Shown here: piece by piece, positions 32,785 to 43,326 of the stretch | How positions within the stretch are numbered: position 1 is the first letter of the stretch | Layout of the letters: each line of letters opens with the position of its first letter | Assembly: GCF_029633865.1 (NCBI RefSeq) | Contig: NC_079219.1 | Span: 10,443,306 to 10,507,305, forward strand | Origin: Lampris incognitus | Taxonomy: Eukaryota > Chordata > Actinopteri > Lampriformes > Lampridae | DNA length: 64,000 bases | Direction of reading: 5' to 3' | Position numbers and translations under genes: made by a program | Notes under the pieces: model-generated | The model's database searches: none | The model's input: the letters and a program-made list of their open reading frames with translations, nothing else | What the model was told of the DNA's origin: nothing

Positions 32785-34757
32785 ACGCCCATTTCACGCC
32801 GCGGCCATCTTTGATTTTTAAAAAAACCAAGTGGTGGGAATTTAGCCACGCCCCCTTCTTACTCAATCGGAAATCAATGCAGCCGGGGCCAGGAGCAAAC
32901 ATGGTTTGGACTACCAACCTCGAGCACCTACCGTCATTTACCACAATATGAAAACTAAGCTGGATCTTTTCTTTTTCGAGTACTTTCTGCCTCTCCTGTG
33001 CCAGTGAGGAGAGAGAGACACACAGGGGTGTATTCAAAGAAGCTGTTTAATCACAATAAAAGAAAAAATAAGATACATTTCATTTTTATACGGTACATTC
33101 AATATTTATCTATTAGATTGTCCCATCTACAATATTTTCATTCTTTGTCCTTTAATTTTAAAAAACTGTTGGTTCATTTTAAACTAAAATATGTTTGGTC
33201 AACTGTCATTCTGTTGTAGCAATAAACTGGAACTCGCTACCAACTCAAATCATCAATTGTTTACTAAACTAAGATAGTGATTGCTCATCTCAAGGTGTGG
33301 GCTAAAAAATGGGACTGTACTGAAATGAAGTTAAAGATGTTTCAATCTATCTAAGGTTTGTGTGCACTATTTTCTTGTCAGCTGAATTTAACAAAGGTTT
33401 AAAACAGTGGTCCCTGAAAATGTGTTAGGAGAGCACACACAGTCCACAGTTGGTTGACTGTTCCACTTAGTGAAAGGGGTATGACTCCATCAAAAATGTG
33501 GTACTCGTTTATGCGTCTTATTGACCGTTCGACGTGTATTCTCAAGCCAGCAATACTCTGTGTGACTGTGAGCTCATCCCAGCTAAACTGTCCGCTTGGG
33601 CCTAAAAATGCAGGGATGACAAGTTTTACATCTATTTCATCGAGCAGGTCTTTGATAAGGAAGCCCTTATTGGCCATGACCTCATCACCTGACTCTAAGA
33701 GGTCCAGAACACCTGACCTCTTAGTTATCTCCTTATTAGAAATACATCCTGTGTATAGATTACTTACCAGGCTAACTGGCCCTGAGGGAGTGATCCCAAT
33801 TAGGGATTTCAGTGTAGTGTTACTTTTATAATGGGAGTATGTCATGGTGTTCAAAACCTTCGAACTAGCTGTCTCGATGCAGATCTCTGTGCAGTCTAGT
33901 ATCACTCTTGTGTTTGGGTAGAATTCCCTGAATACTGGTGGCATTAGCTCGTCTACTGCTGCTCTACTAGGCCATATTGGGAGGGTCCCTAACATAAAGA
34001 GCAAATAGTTGGCCCACGTCGTACAGTTCCTGCTGACTGTGGCTGGCGACACATTGAATCATACAGATAAATCCAGAGCAAAAAAGCCCTGCCTCACACG
34101 GCACAAGAACAGGAAAAACTGATCAATCAGTGATAAATGCTCTGCATGGAAGCCAGACACAGAAATGTGTTCTAGGTTATGGCTGTTCCTTTGCATTTGA
34201 GTCCATCGCACCATGGACTCTGCAGTAGGCTGTAAAGCTAGGAAGAGTGCTTTGAGGGTGTGGTAATCCTTAAAACCGGTGTAAAACCTGATCAGATTGG
34301 GCGCACACTGGAAGCGTTCTAGACCAAAACGCTCACTTTTCAGCTTTTTATTTTCGTCCTCCAGGAAAGCGATGCGTTTCTTTACTGCGTCAAGCTGGTC
34401 TTCCACAGAAAGGGGCTTCACGTCGTAGTCATGATCAGGTGGAGTCGCCCAAACCTCACTGGACACATGAGGATATGTCATACATGTGGGAAGCAATATA
34501 AATCCACACATTTTCCTGTTATCAGGATGATGTGTCAGAACAGAGCTATCCACTATTGAAAGATTAGTGAATATATATATACATATATATACAGATTTAT
34601 CTCTTTCCCTTCTTTGATAGGAGTTGCAGGATGGTACACAGCAGTACGACATGTTGCTTCCAGCAGTGTTTTCAATGAAGTAAGAAGGGGGCGTGGCTAA
34701 ATTCCCACCGCTTGGTTTTTTTTTTAGTCCAAGATGGCCGCGGCGTGAAATGGGCGT
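32785..34757 (-). mobile_element. THAP/DDE DNA transposon (ISL2EU- or Harbinger-like) nested in env
   Basis: Inverted repeats of about 78 bp (32785-32863 and 34680-34757) begin ACGCCCATTTCACGCCGCGG. They are flanked by the dinucleotide AT at 32783-32784 and 34758-34759. Removing the element plus one AT restores frame across the env junction. A 2-bp AT duplication with a THAP-plus-DDE_Tnp_4-type transposase is what I recall for ISL2EU elements; Harbinger elements normally duplicate three bases. Confidence 0.88.
33399..34652 (-). pseudogene. Transposase of the nested element (THAP, coiled coil, DDE), inactive
   Basis: It starts MSYCCVPSCNSYQRRERDKS, the first half of a C2CH THAP zinc finger. 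The second half is not evident in frame because AT-rich sequence near 34570-34600 follows, perhaps a lost intron or decay. A coiled coil (VKKRIAFLEDENKKL) and a helix-turn-helix-like block (SPATVSRN) precede the catalytic domain: VILDCTEICI (first D), GDEVMANKGFLI (N where the family normally has the second D), and HVERSIRRINEY (E). An in-frame TGA lies at 34059-34061. Missing acid, stop codon and broken THAP together mean the copy is dead. Confidence 0.85.
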
Positions 34758-36452
34758 ATTGGGAATGAAAGTACAACACTGGTCCCCAAACATAGAGCAA
34801 ACACCCCCTTTTTCGGCTAGGAGCATATCCAGGGCCATCCTATTCTGTATGGTCATAAGGGAGGTAGCCGCCAACTGGTCAGACAAGCCTGCTACGGCAT
34901 CCCTGGTCAGGTCAGCCAGTCTCAGGATATTCTTGTTGGGGGACACAGGGAAGAGTGCACTGATTAGGGGGATGTTTTCAAACCCGGCGGCCACCTGGTC
35001 AACCAGTTTGTACTCATCTGGAACCCCACGGGGCACCCCGATAGCGTCAATATACGTGGGGCCGCCTTTGGACAAGTCAAAATCTTGGGGAGACGTGTCC
35101 CTGCGCTGCCGATGGCCGGATCCCTGGGAACGGCGTGAACCGATCAGGGTGACCGGGAGGGACAGACGGACCAGAGCGCAGTGACCAATCCAGTTGGATG
35201 GCAACCTAGCGTGGAGGGTAACACCCCCGCAGTACCAGAATAGGTCGGCCCGATGACGTGGAGACGGGTGACATTACCCCAGCCTGTCATATTGACCGTG
35301 CGGCAGCACCAGTCTGAGGGGATAGTGCCTACGTCGTTGTTATTCAGGAAGCAAGTAAAATTACTTTTAACCGGGACAAAAGCGGGCTGGACCAAATCCT
35401 TCGTAGATCAGGGAGAGGCCAGAGCAGTTAACAGGCACTGGGTTCATCATAATGGCCATCGGGCAGTGAAACCCACCGGCGTCGTCCACATGAGTTGGTG
35501 CAGGGACGGTAATGAGAACGGGTCGGGCCGAAGAGCAGGCTACACACCCCTCCATACCACGTTCTGCAGCGGTGGCGGAGAGCCACTCCAGCCACATACT
35601 CCGTCCCGCATACCCGGTGGCATGATACACTATGTCAGTTGGGTTAATACGATGAGGGTCGACCCGCTTTACCACGGTATCCTCTGGTATACCCGGGGTC
35701 TCCCAGATTATACTGTTATTGCCAGGAGGATACGTGGTATCCTCGTGCTCGTGATCCACCCAGGTGACTCGAAAGAAACTCTGGGGATCCGTACCCGTGA
35801 CATCGAGCCCGATGGTACACAGGGTGTCGTTTTCACCCTTAGATGGGCACAGCTCCACCAACCCCGGGCCTCTCTCGTTCTTGTCAATATCTGTAAATGC
35901 ATGTCTGGCCAAACTGAACTCAATACCCTTCTGCTGATCAACCGTGTCCTCAATGGATATCATGAGGGTCTTACCGTCCCCTCCTAACTGCACTTTTATG
36001 TACTTCTCGTAGTCCTTCTTATGGGACCACTTATATCAACTCGGCCAGAATACTTTGCGACATATGTAAATGGGTTGTTGTTTCCAGTAGTCGTCCTGCC
36101 CCTCCGGACAGGGGAATAGGTCACACAGCCTTACCCGATATGTGGCTGTGGTCCCTAAAGGGTGGGTCCAATTGACCCAGGATTTATACCACCCCTTACC
36201 AACATAACAGCGGAACTCTTCCCCCCTTTTTACCTCGTCCCTCTTTGCCCGGCTCTGGGTTAAATCAAAAGCCTAGATGCACACGGTCAGCCACATCACC
36301 ACGGCCAGAGCCCCAACCGCAAATCTAGTTTCTACATGATGGTCAGTTCTTTTGACCGTCATGGCGAAGGCTGCTGGGTCGCCGATCTGCTGGACCGTTC
36401 CTCCCGAATCAGCTTCTTCTAGCCGGGTATGTGATCGTCCGGCTGGGTTCCT

Positions 36453-37158
36453 CTATGACCTAGGGGAGAGGTTACCAGCACTTTCACCCTGTTCCAAGCT
36501 AACAGTGTGGTTTGGTGTTTCACTGGAATCTGGTCTCTCTTCCTGGGGGGACGTTGCCTCCTGTAGGCCCTCTTGTATAGCGTCTAGGGTCCGTCTGGGC
36601 TCCTCCGCGACAGCACACTGACTCCAGTGGTACCAGACGTCTCCCTTCCCTTTCAGCCGGACTGCGTGAGACGTCCTCTCTACCACCTCGTAGGGTCCGG
36701 TCCACCGGGGCTCCGCCCACTTCCGCTTAATGGCTCGCAACAGGATCCACCGCGCCTGGGGGAGGGTGGATTCCGGTGCCGGCGCGCGTCTTTCGCCAAC
36801 CTGTCGGGAGAAATCTGAAACCAAAGCCTGTAATTCTTTAAAACATGTGCTTTTAGTTCCCCCCATTAACTCTAGTCCCTCCGTTGAGGCCGCCCCAGGC
36901 CCCGGAAACTGTCGCCCCGTCATTGATTCATATGGGGTGAACCTGGTCCCCTGATTGACTGATGACCTAATCGTCATTAGTGCCAAGGGAAGGGCCTCGA
37001 CCCAATTCATTTTAGTTTGAGCGCAAATTTTAGCCAGTTTTTGTTTGAGGTTGTGATTCATTCTTTCTACCTTGCCCTGGGACTGTGGATGGTATATGGT
37101 CCCAAAGGCGTGTTTCAGTCCTAATAGGCTCTCGACCTTTCTGAGGTCGGCCCCCTTG
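36453..37158 (-). pseudogene. Integrase C-terminal remnant of pol
   Basis: Minus-strand open sequence holds the last catalytic-acid block of integrase (YHPQSQGKVERMNHN), then a long segment with WAEPRWTGPYEVVERTSHAV (the C-terminal SH3-like domain) and an acidic tail ending at 36453. The zinc-binding N-domain and the first catalytic aspartates are absent because of the deletion junction near 37160. Confidence 0.85.
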
Positions 37159-37790
37159 AAATGAGATTCTATCCGCCATGTTTATCCCTTCGTGGATGAA
37201 TGTCAAGTTTGGTGCCTCCAAGGCCTTCGTTATTCTCTGTTGTCTCAGCGGTGTCATAGTAAACCGCTGTGAGTTAACATAGGCTATTACGCTGTGTGTT
37301 GTTAGGACCATCAGTGGGTGACCCATCACAATGTGTGCCGTTTTTTTATGTAAAATTTTTGCTATGCCTGCTGCATGCTGTGTACACGGCGGGTGTCGCT
37401 TCTCGGTGGCGTCCAACAGTATGCTAGCATACATCAAAATCCTTCTTTCCCCCCTTTTTTTCTGAAACAGAATGCCATTTACTGTGCCGTCTGTTTCAGA
37501 AACATCCAAATAGGAGGGTAGGGTGTGATCTGGAATAGCAAGTTCAGCGCTTTGGGCCAAGCGTTGCTTCAAGGCAATGAAAGCGGTTTCTGCCTCAGTG
37601 AGGCGGCGAGGTTGTGCATCCCGCAGGCCTTTACCAACAACCGTAAAGGTGTGGTAAGACCCACGTAGTCTGGAATGTATGTGCGACTGTAGCCCGTAAG
37701 TCCCAGAAAAGAGAGCATGTCCTTCACCCGGAGGGGTTTAGGGTGTGTCAGAATAGTGGAGCGATGCACGGAGGACATGGCAGCTCCCTT
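37159..37790 (-). pseudogene. Reverse transcriptase thumb/connection remnant of pol
   Basis: This continues the main frame after an in-frame TAG (37791-37793): HPKPLRVKDMLSFLGLTGYS. A one-base shift occurs near 37620. The connection segment follows (DVSETDGTVNGILFQKK, AYVNSQRFTMTPLRQQRITK) and ends abruptly at the deletion that removes RNase H and the integrase start. Confidence 0.85.
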
Positions 37791-40700
37791 CTAGGATATG
37801 ACCCTTCCCAAAAAAGAGACCTGCGGCCGCACCGCTTGAAGTTTGGCCCTACTAACCTTAAAGCCAGCTGTGGCGAGGTGACGGAGAACTTGGTCCGTGA
37901 CGGCAGCGCATGTTGCGGGGGTGGGAGCGGCTAGCAGGAGGTCGTCAACATATTGCACGAGTGTACAGCCGGTAGGGAGGGGACAGTCAGACAAAATTTT
38001 CTGCAGGGCCTGATTGAAAAGACCGGGGGAGCTCGCAAAGCCCTGTGGCAGGCGGGTGTATCGAAGTTGGCGGGCGCGAAAGGTGAAGGAAAAGACGTCA
38101 CGTAGGTGGTGTGCCAGGGGAAGGCAGAAAAAGGCGTTAGCCAAGTCTATACAGGAAAACCATTTGTGGGTGGGGTCCAGCGCTCCAAGGGCTGTATATG
38201 GATTGGGCCCAGGAATGGAGGGTGTGAGGAGGAGGGCGTTTATGGCCCTAAGGTCATGGGCCATTCGATATTTACCCGTCCCGGGTTTCTCCACCGGGAG
38301 AATGGGGGTGTTCCAGGCGGAGGTGGAGGGTTCCAGAACCCCGGAAGCCAACAGGCCACCTATGGTTTCCGCTATGCCATCCTCCGCCTGTTGTTTGTGA
38401 GGGTACTGTGAGATCCAGACTGGGGCCTGCGTGTGTTTAAGTGAAAACGACACCGGGGGACAGTCTACTAGCCCGACATCCGTGGGGCTCCCCGACCACA
38501 GTGTCTCAGGCAGGGCCGCAATCAAGGGAGCGGCCAAAGGGTGATCAGATTTTTCCCTACCGTGATATCGACCGATTTGCTCATGACACAGTGTTACGGT
38601 ATCCAAAGTGGAGTTGGTAATGCGCCATACCCTTCCCGATGGGGAGTAGGCCACCCTGGGGAGCTGAGTGGGGGCCCAGTCTTGCAAGAGCAGGGCCGCC
38701 TTGATCATGGGTCCCAAATCTTTGGCTTGATGATCGGGATGCAGAGCGAGTGAAACGTGTGGTGACGCTTCGTCGCCCATCTTATACCAGGCCATTTGTG
38801 ACGTAGTCAACGAGGCTGCGGCGGCCACTCCCTCAGGGGCAACATAAATATCTGTCAGTCGGACCTCCCAAATATTTTTCTGTATTTCATCAAATTCCAT
38901 CTGATAGCTCTCATCACCCTCTCTATCATAATATAGGGTAAGATGGGGCGGGTCAACCGGGGGCGTGTAGGGTGCCAGACTGGAGATCCAGGGCCGCCAC
39001 TCCTCGTAGTGTCGTAGCAGGCCTTTGTCTTGCGGAGGGTCGTCGGGGAGGATACCCCAATAGATGTCAGCGTATTCCGGCTCCTCGTTCTGCAGAAGAC
39101 ACTGTCCGCACCTCCTGAGCTGTGGTAGGCAGGGCAGGGTAGAGCCCCCTGGCAGGGTGACTGTGAGGCCATCCCCACAACACAATATGGATGCCCGTAG
39201 TTTAATCAGTAGGTCTCTTCCTAGCAGACTAACTGGAACGGAGGGGGAGAACACAAAGGTGTGTAACGGTCTCTGGTCCCCTATGGTGGTGACGAGAGGT
39301 TTAGTGATAGGCAGTATTTGTGTTTCCCCGGAAAACCCCACCACACTCACTGTGGCTCCTGATAATTTGTCCTCAGTTGGTGTCACATTCATCGTGGAAT
39401 AGGTGGCACCGGTATCCACTAACATCATCAAATCCGTATTATCCACTGTCATTTTAAGCATGGGGTCTGCCGTTGTCCCCACGCCAGGGGCTTCCCGTGG
39501 GACTCGCCATTCTGCTTCGTCCTCCCAATGTCCCTGGAGGAACTGTCCGCCCCTCTCCGGGGGCGCCAGTTGGGGGTGTGGTACCTGGACTCCGCCTCTT
39601 GTAGGTCCTCCCCGGCCCCCCCGTGTCTGGTTCTGTGGGCACTCCCGGGCCCAATGGCCACTTTTGCCGCACGTGTGACAGGCTCCATACCGGCCAGGGT
39701 ATGAGGGTCGGCCCCGTCCCCCCGTCCCGGCCCACCCACCCCCCGGTGGTCCGCCCCTGTAGCCGCGCCGATAACCACGGCCAAACCTCATTGCTCCCCC
39801 TGGGGGAAACCCTTGTTCCCACGGGGGAATCGGATACAAATCGGGAAGATATGGGAGATCCGGCTGAGGGACAACGGGATCACTCCCGGCCGTCATTTGT
39901 TTTTTACTACTATGTTTCAAATCCGTCGCTTGCTTGCGGGCTTTGCCCACATCTAATTTTAACAGCTGCCGCCGCAGCTCCTCAGTCCGCTCCTCTTTTT
40001 CTTTTTCGTCATCTCGCGCTCTTTGTAAGTGGTGTATCAAGTGTCGCTCCCACATGCTCGGCTCACTACCTGGCAAATCGGGGTTGTCTAACATGCGTCT
40101 TCTCACTTTCTCCGGGACCCCCTCCAATATTGCCCTCCTATACCATTCTCGTTGTACCCCTCTTCTATCGGGGTGTTGACCCGTCTGACGAGTCCATTCC
40201 TCCTTTGCCTTATTCAAATATTCCCGCGGGGTTTTGTCTCTAGACCACTCTAGTTTCGGAACATGCCCGCGGTTAGGTGGGGGAAACTTATCCCGTATGG
40301 CTCGACATATTTCCGCCAAATCCCGTAGGAGAGGGCGATCGTCGGGCTCGTCCTCGATTTGGGCATCGAGCTCTATGTCCCGTAGCTCAGATGCCGACAT
40401 ACTGCGGACCGCCACCGCCCGCCAGTCACCCAGTGCCAGCGTCTTCCCCTGCGTGAGCTTATACAACTCTCCCAACCAGATAACCCCGCCCTCGGTTATC
40501 GGGGGCATCCTATCCACTAGGGCCTGTACGTCACCCAAATTCCGTGGTTTATATCGGCACCCCTGACCCCTGTACGACCGCACGACTGGACACTGCAATC
40601 GGGACCTAGTCCGCGTCCGTGGGGGGGGCCCTGCCCCCCCTCTCTCTGTCCCTGCCCCCCCTCTCTCTGTCCCTGGGGATAACAGCGACTCCGCTTCTCT

Positions 40701-41621
40701 CATTGCTTCAGCGGCGGAGGTTAGTAAAGCCCCCACCACACACTCCCCTCTCTCTCTACCTCCCTCCTCCTCGTCTTCCCAGCTTCCCCGGGCCACGCCC
40801 ATTGCTCCCACGTGGTAGGTATCTAATATCCCATTATCATCTTCACACCCCCCCGACACTGAGCCTGTGATGACCACTGGCCTCTCCCCCTTTTCCCGCT
40901 GTTTCGGCTTCGGCCGCGCCCCTCTGGCTCCCTGTTGTCTGGCTAATCTCTGTTTAAACGGGACTTCTTCTTCCTCCTCCTCGTCCTCCTCCTCCGGGGA
41001 GCTGGGCCCTTCATTCACAGTCTCTATTCTCCCCCGTGATCGGGTCGCTATCTCGGGGGCGCTGGGCGCCGGAGCTGTTTCAGTTTGAAATGTACCATCC
41101 GTAATGTTTAATACCGGATATACTCCGCCCTCACACTGTCCCTGTGGCTGTGGGCTACATCTTCCCACCTCGTATGGAAGAGGATCCTTTTTTTCTATCT
41201 GGGGTCCCCCTGTCTTTTTCTCTTCTTCCTCTTTCATGCAATGAGCAAGCCCTTGCCACGTGATGGCATAATTATACCATCTTAGTCGATCTTCCTCAGC
41301 TTGGCTTATAGTCTTCTTCCATTTCCTCTGTGACATCACCCCACATGTCTGTCTCCTTTTCTCTGCCTCTGCTCCCTTTTCCTTACAAATGTTTTCCTGC
41401 TTCCACAAATACCTCCCCAACGGAAGGGCGTCCTCCCCCTTTATCTCTCCCAATATAACAGCTTCTTCTAACCTCCTCTGTTCTTCCTCCCTTCGTCTCG
41501 CCTTGGCCTTGGGACCCTCATTCTTTTGGTTCGTCATCATTTGTATCAGTATGTCGCTCTGCTTCTGCAGGGCCTTCCACTGCGGTCCGCCACCGCTTTT
41601 TCCTCCTCCTTCTTTTTCCAT
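37791..41621 (-). CDS. Uninterrupted gag-protease-reverse transcriptase frame (5' part of gag-pol)
   Basis: 1276 codons open without a stop, beginning MEKEGGGKSGGG. Residues 1-690 are gag-like: charged, proline-rich matrix/linker, a capsid-like region (REYLNKAKEEWTRQTGQHPD, GVPEKVRRRML) and a single zinc knuckle CHTCGKSGHWARECP near residue 645. Protease follows with MLVDTGATYSTMN (about 732) and LLGRDLLIKL. Reverse transcriptase has RMAHDLRAIN, LPQGFASSPGLFNQAL and YVDDLL (about 1222). It ends at an in-frame TAG within RT. Gammaretroviruses usually have a stop between gag and pol; here there is none, and a sense AGG precedes the GGQ at the equivalent place. It is part of a defective provirus. 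Confidence 0.9.
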   Translation of the reverse strand: MEKEGGGKSGGGPQWKALQKQSDILIQMMTNQKNEGPKAKARRREEEQRRLEEAVILGEIKGEDALPLGRYLWKQENICKEKGAEAEKRRQTCGVMSQRKWKKTISQAEEDRLRWYNYAITWQGLAHCMKEEEEKKTGGPQIEKKDPLPYEVGRCSPQPQGQCEGGVYPVLNITDGTFQTETAPAPSAPEIATRSRGRIETVNEGPSSPEEEDEEEEEEVPFKQRLARQQGARGARPKPKQREKGERPVVITGSVSGGCEDDNGILDTYHVGAMGVARGSWEDEEEGGRERGECVVGALLTSAAEAMREAESLLSPGTERGGAGTERGGAGPPPRTRTRSRLQCPVVRSYRGQGCRYKPRNLGDVQALVDRMPPITEGGVIWLGELYKLTQGKTLALGDWRAVAVRSMSASELRDIELDAQIEDEPDDRPLLRDLAEICRAIRDKFPPPNRGHVPKLEWSRDKTPREYLNKAKEEWTRQTGQHPDRRGVQREWYRRAILEGVPEKVRRRMLDNPDLPGSEPSMWERHLIHHLQRARDDEKEKEERTEELRRQLLKLDVGKARKQATDLKHSSKKQMTAGSDPVVPQPDLPYLPDLYPIPPWEQGFPPGGAMRFGRGYRRGYRGGPPGGGWAGTGGRGRPSYPGRYGACHTCGKSGHWARECPQNQTRGGRGGPTRGGVQVPHPQLAPPERGGQFLQGHWEDEAEWRVPREAPGVGTTADPMLKMTVDNTDLMMLVDTGATYSTMNVTPTEDKLSGATVSVVGFSGETQILPITKPLVTTIGDQRPLHTFVFSPSVPVSLLGRDLLIKLRASILCCGDGLTVTLPGGSTLPCLPQLRRCGQCLLQNEEPEYADIYWGILPDDPPQDKGLLRHYEEWRPWISSLAPYTPPVDPPHLTLYYDREGDESYQMEFDEIQKNIWEVRLTDIYVAPEGVAAAASLTTSQMAWYKMGDEASPHVSLALHPDHQAKDLGPMIKAALLLQDWAPTQLPRVAYSPSGRVWRITNSTLDTVTLCHEQIGRYHGREKSDHPLAAPLIAALPETLWSGSPTDVGLVDCPPVSFSLKHTQAPVWISQYPHKQQAEDGIAETIGGLLASGVLEPSTSAWNTPILPVEKPGTGKYRMAHDLRAINALLLTPSIPGPNPYTALGALDPTHKWFSCIDLANAFFCLPLAHHLRDVFSFTFRARQLRYTRLPQGFASSPGLFNQALQKILSDCPLPTGCTLVQYVDDLLLAAPTPATCAAVTDQVLRHLATAGFKVSRAKLQAVRPQVSFLGRVIS

Positions 41622-42033
41622 TCTAGCTTTTACGTCTCCCGTCTATCTGTTAGGGACTCCAACCCTTTACTCTATTTGACGTGTACCTCCTTTGGGGCTC
41701 CTCAATTCCCCGGGAGAGTCTTTCCCGGCCTTAACCTCACCCCCTCGTCAGAGAGTGAGTGGCTGCGCCACTACCTAGGATCTTAGACAGAGGACTCCAA
41801 CCTCTTCTACCGATTATCTCCTTTTTACTCTTACCGTAGGGGACTCCACCCCCCCCCCTTTTGTTAAACTGGCCGCCTTCTCCTTCCCGAGCTTAGCACA
41901 ATTTAGTCATTCAGTCCAATATGCAGATTTGGTTAAAACAGGTTCTGCTTACCTTATTCGTGTTGTGGGTCGACCCCAAGCTCGGGAGGTGTCGGCGGGC
42001 AGCCACACTGTCCAATTAGGACCGCTTCTTCAC

Positions 42034-42052
42034 ATCCCGGACGAAGCCCCCG
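42034..42052 (-). other. Primer binding site, tRNA-Pro-like
   Basis: Minus-strand CGGGGGCTTCGTCCGGGAT lies 3 bp after the 5' LTR. It matches the complement of the tRNA-Pro 3' end except for one substitution and one inserted T. Confidence 0.75.
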
Positions 42053-42055
42053 GTT

Positions 42056-42559
42056 TGTCGAGAATCACCTTCGTGGTCCTCGTCCCCGGGTCCGTTGATG
42101 TGAAGAAAACAGCCACCACGTCTTAGGAGATTCAAATGATTTTACTGAGTACAGATCTGGAGACACACTCTGCCAATCCGTCGTGTGTGTGTGTCTGACT
42201 TCTTTGTGCGTTCTGGTGGGTTGTATAGGCCCCCCTTTTTCTCCTTTACGCCACACGTGGCCTTGATTTTCCTGTCCACTATGTTCGGTCAATGCAACCT
42301 TTCATGGCTGAGCTTCAGGGAGTGCTCATCCTGTTTTGACATACAGCTCTTAGCCGGGGGCCCTCCTTGTACCAGGCACGGTGTCTCTCCCAAGGTCCTA
42401 GGGGAGGGCAACTCCCTCCCCTACCCACATTCTGTGCGAGGCATGCAGTATACTTCGTCTACATGAGTGTGTCTTCTTCACCCTCTGTTCTGGTTACGTA
42501 CATTGGTTACACACAGAGTAATACAAATACACTCGGGTTATTTTCAATATCACTTAACA
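42056..42559 (-). repeat. 5' LTR of the endogenous retrovirus
   Basis: 504 bp, TGTT/AACA ends. The AATAAA of the other LTR reads AGTAAA here, and the TATA region reads TATACAA. Confidence 0.93.
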
Positions 42560-42979
42560 CTTCCCGCCCGGATTATAAGCGAAGTAGAAGGCAGTGATAA
42601 GAAGCGCGCCACCGTCCGTAGAGGCTGAGACCACACGTTCATAAAAAAAAAAAAATCTGTCAACACACTTGTCCATGTTTGCTTCGAGGTTAGTTATCTA
42701 GTGTCACCTTGGACCTGCAGGAGACTGGCACGTAAATGGCGAAAATCAAAATTGGAAGCGTTTTACCTATCGTGGCACGAGTGTTTACCCCTTTTATCCG
42801 CACGAGTTCTCGTCTGTCTATCATAAATGTGCCACACACAAAAAAATCACCATACACATGGTCCTTTTTATTTGCTTCTAGAGAATCCTGTATTTTCTCT
42901 ACCTGAAAAAGACATCAAATTCACAGCTACAGCTCTTTGTGGACGTGTGGACAGGGATGAAGAAAAATGTCCAGTAGGA

Positions 42980-43150
42980 AACTGATTTGAATTTCCCCAC
43001 TATATCCCCACCTTATAAAAACCAAACTGTGTGGCCAGGAAAACAATGGTTGGAGTGCATTCACCACGAGGGGGGAAGCATTTTTGAAAGATCTCGCCTG
43101 TGCAATAGACATTTTGGTGTGGACTGCTTTATCAACCATGAAACCAGTTG
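42980..43150 (+). pseudogene. Possible THAP-domain fragment
   Basis: WPGKQWLECIHHEGG and SRLCNRHFGVDCFIN resemble the second half of a THAP zinc finger (CxxH with following hydrophobics). No catalytic part is seen nearby; probably a transposon relic. Confidence 0.3.
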
Positions 43151-43326
43151 TGATGGGCGTCTTGAGATATTTTGTTCTTGAAACGGCAGTCCCATTGGTA
43201 TACAAGGTAGAATGGTAAAATGTCAATCAAATCGAACGACCGCCGCTTATTAAATCCCACAACAATGATCAGTTTCTTTATGCCACTACGCCCTAAATGC
43301 CATTTCATGTCGTCTTTAAAGAAGTC

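Larger units (their letters stand above)
32447..36350 (-). pseudogene. Retroviral env remnant, split by a DNA transposon
   Basis: The surface-subunit part (about 34.99-36.3 kb) shows the CVAC (CxxC) motif and many cysteines, with stop codons near the leader and two frame breaks (about 35.39 and 35.16-35.20 kb). A basic RQRR cluster near 35.1 kb resembles a cleavage site. The transmembrane subunit carries CSMFGDQCC, the CX6CC signature, at about 34.8 kb. It is then interrupted by the transposon (32785-34757) and resumes at 32784 with a membrane-proximal helix, a hydrophobic anchor (GIVISLLLSLAIFLAILATC) and a cytosolic tail ending at 32447. No intact envelope protein can be made. Gamma/epsilon-type assignment rests on CxxC plus CX6CC. 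Confidence 0.85.
31917..42559 (-). mobile_element. Endogenous retrovirus, near full length, defective
   Basis: Order on the minus strand: 5' LTR, tRNA-Pro-like primer site, gag-pro-pol, env, polypurine tract, 3' LTR. The 4-bp duplication CTTC (31913-31916 and 42560-42563) fits a gammaretrovirus-like integrase. The env features CxxC in SU and CX6CC in TM, and the primer site, also point to a gamma/epsilon-like fish lineage. It is dead: env has frame breaks and a nested transposon, and pol has a stop, a frameshift and a large deletion removing RNase H and most of integrase. The LTRs differ at roughly 30 of 500 positions by eye, so insertion is not recent. Confidence 0.93.

Noticed and set aside
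34059-35204. A 381-codon minus-strand open frame
   Set aside because: It runs from env across the transposon boundary into the transposase. It is a chimera produced by insertion, not a gene.
35253-35987. 244-codon plus-strand open frame
   Set aside because: Antisense shadow of the env remnant, with no motif of its own.
39623-40243. 206-codon plus-strand open frame
   Set aside because: Antisense to gag, whose zinc knuckle and capsid motifs read on the other strand.
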